Assembly (NCBI GenBank): GCA_002361365.1
Contig: DEST01000062.1
Location: 1-12,258 of the forward strand
Source: Alphaproteobacteria bacterium UBA3307
GTDB lineage: Bacteria > Pseudomonadota > Alphaproteobacteria > RF32 > CAG-239
Reading direction: 5' to 3'
DNA: 12,258 nucleotides
Positions 11,301 to 12,258 of the stretch are shown here, piece after piece. The translations under genes were made by a program, and so were the position numbers. The notes under the pieces were generated by a model. It searched no databases. It was not told the DNA's origin and saw only the letters and a program-made list of their open reading frames with translations. Position 1 is the stretch's first letter; each line of letters begins with the position of its first letter.

Positions 11301-12258
11301 AAGAAATTTTATTCCCAGCCCTTAAGGTGGAATCTTTATAACCAGCGTCTAAATTTGAAGTAATCACGTTTGTATTAACCGCACCGGCAGCACCGACACT
11401 GCCGCCGCCGGCAGCAGCCACAACAGTTGTGAAGAAATCATCTGTTTCTTTTGCTTGAGCTTTTATGTCATTTGTCGCTTCAATTTTAGCATTTTGAGCA
11501 TAAGCCTTCACATCTTTATCAATTACAATGGTATTAACTGTTGCCCCGACACCGGCAGAAGTGCTGGCACTAATTGCACCGTCTATGGCAAAAATAGTAT
11601 CTTTTCCCTCGGCAGAAATTGCAACATCTCGACCGGCATTAACGCCATAAGCAACATCATTTATTGTTTTTGTGCCGATAATATGCGCATCTGCCATACT
11701 GCTCATAACCATTGTGGCAATAACGCCTTCAACCGTTAAACCTTGCGAGAACCCACCTGCTACCGTAATAAACGGAGCGTTCTTTTCACCGATTGTTTCA
11801 TTAGCTTCGGCGCTGACAATCACATCTCTACCGGCATAGGCTTTTGAATTTTCAATGGTCGCTTTAACCTCGCTATCAATAACACCGGTTACAATAGAAG
11901 CCCCGAGAGCCATACTGCTCAGCGATATACTTGCCGAACCGGTTCCGCCCGTAATTTCTGTATCACCGGAAGATATAACTTTAATATCTCCCTCGCTTGA
12001 TGTAACATCAGCATTTTTAATATAGGCCTTTGTATCTGAAGTCATAACAACGGTGTTAATTGAACCGGCAACCGTAATACCGTTACCACCGGCACCGCCG
12101 ATAGATATCGACATAATGTCTTCATCTGACTCTGCTTCAACATCAACATCATCTTTTGAACTGACTTCCACACCCTCAATACCGGCGGCTGTATCACTGC
12201 TGTCAACTACAACATTGATAGCCGCACCTGCCGCATCTTCTCCGAGGGAAATGCTCAC
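2386..12258 (-). CDS. Giant TpsA-like filamentous adhesin, LktA-type (5'-truncated at the window edge)
   Basis: This is the secreted partner of the two-partner system, a surface or released fibre. The frame is open for 3,290 codons and runs off the right edge. The GTG at the edge is not a credible start, because there is no signal peptide or TPS domain and the sequence is already inside a repeat. Residues are numbered here from the edge. Residues 1 to about 1450 hold about 25 Gly/Ala-rich repeats of 52-54 residues, with a helical insertion at about 733-827. Residues about 1510-1725 are coiled coil. Residues 1730-2070 are beta-helical, including GDITLTGNVIST and IVLMNGYGHIDV, which recall LktA-type adhesins. 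Residues about 2072-2230 are a compact aromatic domain with Cys2195, the only cysteine I found. Residues 2230-3120 are short FHA-like beta-helix rungs. The C-terminus has a KKKKGKDNRQK patch (about 3263-3273) and ends ILKIDVAAILGK. The family and partner assignment is secure; the bound target is unknown, and adhesion versus toxicity cannot be decided. No frameshift is seen. Confidence 0.9.
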   Translation of the reverse strand: MSISLGEDAAGAAINVVVDSSDTAAGIEGVEVSSKDDVDVEAESDEDIMSISIGGAGGNGITVAGSINTVVMTSDTKAYIKNADVTSSEGDIKVISSGDTEITGGTGSASISLSSMALGASIVTGVIDSEVKATIENSKAYAGRDVIVSAEANETIGEKNAPFITVAGGFSQGLTVEGVIATMVMSSMADAHIIGTKTINDVAYGVNAGRDVAISAEGKDTIFAIDGAISASTSAGVGATVNTIVIDKDVKAYAQNAKIEATNDIKAQAKETDDFFTTVVAAAGGGSVGAAGAVNTNVITSNLDAGYKDSTLRAGNKISSNTEAKANMQTITGSAGGGGSVGVGLSAVNDVIRYTAESKATGVNAEFKELDVKSKADSTYEYTTVSGAAAGTVSVVGVENVNYVNNTIKAYADGILKGNKAVIDASDKVTFVHPIAGTISVGGTAGVGATVMVNSVTSTIDAYIGGSDIQVSDIDVKAKGEQIYDHIVAAGFAGAGVAGVSGTVLVNDVDTFVHAYISDGAKVKADDVDIDAQNKITLTSFTGAGAVGGAAAFGASVDVNNFKSTTEAYTGDGVTIEAKNVDINAKTETYLGKTEEANKMIVASGSFGLYAGIAGSVLWSGIENRTVAHIGANNVIKLADEGHLNLNATDISKIYESVGGGAGGLVGVGASVGGNEIHNTVLASVGTGTVIEGENANVNISANSSETVDALGVIVGGGAGALSGGAVYVHIGDKEDNASTNNYDNQSEEERKTFDGAQKQKDEMSKAAGERNTSANKAYQDAYNGALGRIKNQSKGTRLADKEQVSGSLYNLTNREVIGGTDRKGTAAFIDTAAQLNVKNLNIAAQNTNDVKLESVGVAAGGAAIGVSVTVAEDKTTTNAFVQNGTKIAADKVQISANSEDKHRLDAYAATGGIFSGNGSVAVLKSDKTTNAYVNDGAVINAVKNLNIGANSHSDNKAYAWSGSFGGVVVGMSVANAKSIGATRIDFGDNVTLTSEDSDIIIKTDTNEKTRAEAWAATGGVGGGGAALSTATSGKDNTVNIGKNFSAETTKKLSITSNAVNKADTESNGRAYGGVSAGGANGTSNIDQTSGVNIKDADTAKAIKAASIEISSTAVNDANSTVYAGAGAILSISASKAETDIKSTNKSYVGKNYDISAIEGGYSLAADTMNKYKSYVKSDSYGVVTVAIPKIRNTVNSTVTADSEADVTSKKNIVVKAANEISKASVYGYDLYGGAGGLATTGSGGSIKDELTMSTSAKLGGNRAHAEGDFGSGSVDVSAYNIANINEKADLYAHGGIAGADTDSIVKLTANADVKVANKDITTRDDHISYTARNDVDIYTKVNSESYGGLAGAGGESNATSSKQTATVIIDEGVKSVSGRDTNISALSNKSLEAYINAETGGLISIVGGKADAHNKDSKAVVTIASGTEVKAFDSVNITALSSTQKLRAKRDALAYQLGFIPYHGSGNEYTTDKNTSSIVIDGKVESGLGAYKHLVIDENGEATSENDAISVSQKQIDVITSADLQVDIDSYEESKTNLTKVHNEYIQKKSTEKSNHEADYKKSETAKGQLETQNKVLTGQKESAAKLLTDIQNAITDVKNIGTEEYAEKYGSIPEVQALIVAYKNKVSNPSDENSAAFGTAWGELLKKQDALPTEITNYKELIETNNNTIKTHIAAMQKAKDAINDIEIEIEKTTIDYQTHIASLDAQIADAKAQQALAETEAIPVYSINVDDVVVRSGETNINGATATGNGSITAAGAGSFAIDIENKSVSNVYYNNLIIDRNLKYGINGNVGGNITKNIINASPYEVPTINIVNSVDKNDPTINIDKITNAGDIVLQGNVENVSGVFDVTNRTGDVITQGNLTVRDLHMKVPNGAYNQLYINQEQKLGGSLGTGAIVAAGDIDIAAKTIDVNGLLQSGTELKKVEIPEFSVIKKEDGNYYQVMNGAETKMEKGKTSKQGEKITEYYYINLPQVNDNADVNAMQAIRAYFKPTDESNTSNIAGDIYLFKANTSGGDITLTGNVISTQNTGKIVLMNGYGHIDVVNNSDYNLVTNSLGADTKMQGKLTINDFKVGKQKVAAYSSSNPDEAVPEIIVPNYSQYENLTQSELTDGFLTKHADTHTAYVGEDGISFTSTGDNNGTWGTSSKTTRADGATVYSTTYTPGDDAWTITKDDGSYSYKRYVERSWIVELFCGKLYETVYVNYKPTYEVKKEAITVNFQGFDKPEINITSKSDVVMNNSISALSGDVNITSQGSIMTNSLNNVITANNINLTSGNNIGQALDEIGTIRPLMIEIVNDGTLTAKAENDVYVRYPYSDVSNIDISGKNVQLSTVTGNMDMKDKTLKVVADDLLLSAGSVNFDISQAKDNGSNLKVGTLSARASDDITFVSDGSFTVKSLISDNKGIINLESKNGSIYAADSTGTYLNEHIYGGDIVLKAINGEIGSPDIPLTFANAGIFNVQANDDVYLKSANTMYVDLISSATGSLNLNANFGIIASAITDAARVYNLYAGGDMNLVSTYGNIENMLVNLDGVLSASAGYKGTENVAGWGDVNVSLISEIAPADETGAEKLTGTKDLKIGIIQATNNVTINSEGAVKNAFDTSSVSGERIIVNAVGDVGEQNSAINVTANREITVLSKGGSNVYLKTDDAGKGLKISRIDTTNGTGSLGNVELTSAGNITRKTIEYRNVLEDIPEEEITNIKAENIVLNAVGKGIGSADRYFVVETTSTDAGKGLAYTANQAYIKGVGDVLNIAQGETSGISDISTEGNTAIIANNITAEGDIKLVSKANITANNIKSDNDTHSTYIAIGTDADVKMSNVTAGSIFAGGRDVTISDNITTDFSVIHSLGKTTFENAEAEHLTDEEAYLALVNATSDDDIIVKDTVIHGDARFESQKDTNISTLTVDGNFTNTSDNTTVSDKLDVSGDANIDANENIVIADATINGDLNADAENIEIAEMKLDGNINAKVDNLSVNTSNDLHIGTVSGNTADYTDTADITSSQSITNGLDTNDTNMSVKNANLTAGDSIGEDKALNMKLAEGNKVNITAGNVANLNNTGAAANYGNVTADDTKITATNDVNIANLSTDKLALTTKSENVNITGDIKTKGTIDTASKNIVVDNTSLEAYPYATTQLYLTKKPMHLIVDKSNNIRTESQNVTRHSMNTLVNKEAYATSMEGEITLASETALRNSYHGKAIIDEADDSLYNNSTVSDYISSAVGSRDHLVTDDNGTLINHINVMDIIRQRTPYRPVNHNFSQDNEKKKKGKDNRQKAENTILKIDVAAILGK
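3330..3615 (-). repeat. Five consecutive 18-20-residue beta-helix rungs near the adhesin C-terminus
   Basis: The translation shows a regular register in which each unit begins with a V/I/L-x-G-D/N turn: TVIHGDARF, LTVDGNFTN, LDVSGDANI, ATINGDLNA and MKLDGNINA. Each is followed by a second strand such as NENIVIAD, AENIEIAE or VDNLSVNT. Spacing is 18-20 residues. This is the rung length expected of a right-handed parallel beta-helix as in FHA-type adhesins, and it is the cleanest part of a longer, more irregular series running from about 5560 to 2880. Confidence 0.65.
5570..6045 (-). other. Non-repeat aromatic domain of the adhesin containing its single cysteine
   Basis: Residues about 2072-2230 break the beta-helical pattern. 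The segment is rich in Tyr and Trp (NYSQYENL, GTWGTSSKTTRADG, DDAWTITKDDGSYSYKRYVE, RSWIVELFCGKLYETVYVNY) and contains three Trp residues and Cys2195 (codon at 5676-5674). It ends at AITVNFQGFDKPEINITSKS, where short beta-helix rungs resume. The composition suggests a small globular beta domain, a candidate ligand-binding head. I do not recognise a named family. Confidence 0.55.
7080..7700 (-). other. Coiled-coil segment of the adhesin
   Basis: Residues about 1520-1727 are almost free of Gly-rich motifs and rich in Lys, Glu, Gln, Ala and Asn with heptad-like spacing of hydrophobic residues. Examples are YEESKTNLTKVHNEYIQKKS, ETQNKVLTGQKESAAKLLTD, TNNNTIKTHIAAMQKAKDAI and SLDAQIADAKAQQALAETEA. 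A middle portion with Gly/Pro (IGTEEYAEKYGSIPEV and KVSNPSDENSAAFG) suggests two helical arms with a hinge or tip, that is, an antiparallel coiled-coil hairpin. It lies between the 53-residue repeat array and the C-terminal beta-helix. Confidence 0.75.
7910..12258 (-). repeat. About 25 tandem Gly/Ala-rich repeats of about 53 residues (159 bases) inside the adhesin
   Basis: Aligning the translation by eye gives consecutive units of 52-54 residues. Each has a hydrophobic Gly/Ala/Val stretch (such as TSFTGAGAVGGAAAFGASV), a V-N-x-V-type turn, a T-x-A-Y-I/V element, and a second strand ending in V-x-I-x-A-x-x. Clear neighbours begin DHIVAAGF, TSFTGAGAV, ESVGGGAGG, DAYAATGG and YAWSGSFG. Two units are longer (starting GEKNAPFITV and GKTEEANKMI), and one carries a large insertion. 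The repeats are diverged in DNA and protein, so they are old and not a recent slippage array. From memory, a 53-residue tandem repeat is a described hallmark of the Fusobacterium LktA adhesin group. The Gly/Ala codons explain the GCC/CCG-rich runs on the plus strand. Confidence 0.85.
9780..10060 (-). other. Charged, probably helical insertion within one 53-residue repeat of the adhesin
   Basis: Residues about 733-827 do not fit the surrounding repeat. After GGGAGALSGGAVYVHIG the chain becomes charged and Gln/Lys/Glu-rich (NQSEEERKTFDGAQKQKDEM, then SANKAYQDAYNGALGRIKNQ). It returns to the repeat at AAFIDTAAQLNVKNLNIAAQ. The insertion replaces the turn that carries the T-x-A-Y-I element in other units, so it probably projects from the side of the beta fold as a helical hairpin. 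It is in frame, with no stop or flanking repeat. Confidence 0.6.

Noticed and set aside
7910..12258. Regular spacing suggestive of a CRISPR array or other DNA-level repeat
   Set aside because: The period of about 159 bases is seen only after translation. DNA units are diverged and there are no identical short repeats with unique spacers.
12256..12258. GTG at the right edge as the true start of the adhesin
   Set aside because: The sequence is already inside a repeat, with no signal peptide and no TPS domain. The gene must continue outside the window.

Overview
The window is dominated by one minus-strand two-partner secretion (type Vb) locus from a diderm (Gram-negative) bacterium. Reading on the minus strand, a giant secreted filamentous adhesin (TpsA-like, at least 3,290 residues, its N-terminus cut off by the right window edge) is followed 28 bases later by its outer-membrane transporter (TpsB/FhaC/ShlB-like, 593 residues). 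Together they fill about 96% of the window. The adhesin most resembles the leukotoxin LktA-type filamentous adhesins. No taxonomic marker is present. The moderate base composition (A+T-rich, with Gly/Ala codons giving local GC-rich patches), the POTRA/16-strand-type transporter and the standard code fit a host-associated proteobacterium, but the exact group cannot be read from this window.

Layout from left to right: (a) 1-143, the last 46 codons of a plus-strand membrane protein ending in one hydrophobic helix; (b) 155-189, its intrinsic terminator; (c) 190-392, A+T-rich intergenic DNA; (d) 393-429, an intrinsic terminator pointing the other way that probably ends the adhesin operon; (e) 430-575, A+T-rich 3' spacer; (f) 576-2357, the TpsB transporter (minus); (g) 2386-12258, the TpsA adhesin (minus, 5'-truncated).

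The adhesin is modular. From its visible N-terminal side it has about 25 tandem Gly/Ala-rich repeats of about 53 residues (12258 to about 7910). One of these is interrupted by a charged helical insertion (about 9780-10060). Then come a coiled-coil segment of about 200 residues (about 7080-7700), a beta-helical stretch with a family-like motif, a compact aromatic non-repeat domain holding the only cysteine I found (about 5570-6045), a long beta-helix of short rungs including five regular 19-residue repeats (3330-3615), and a lysine-rich C-terminal tail.

Functionally, TpsB sits in the outer membrane, recognises the N-terminal TPS domain of TpsA (outside this window) through its POTRA domains, and moves the unfolded chain to the surface, where it folds into a fibre. 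The operon promoter and the TPS domain lie beyond the right edge. I see no CRISPR array, tRNA, rRNA, insertion sequence or integrase.
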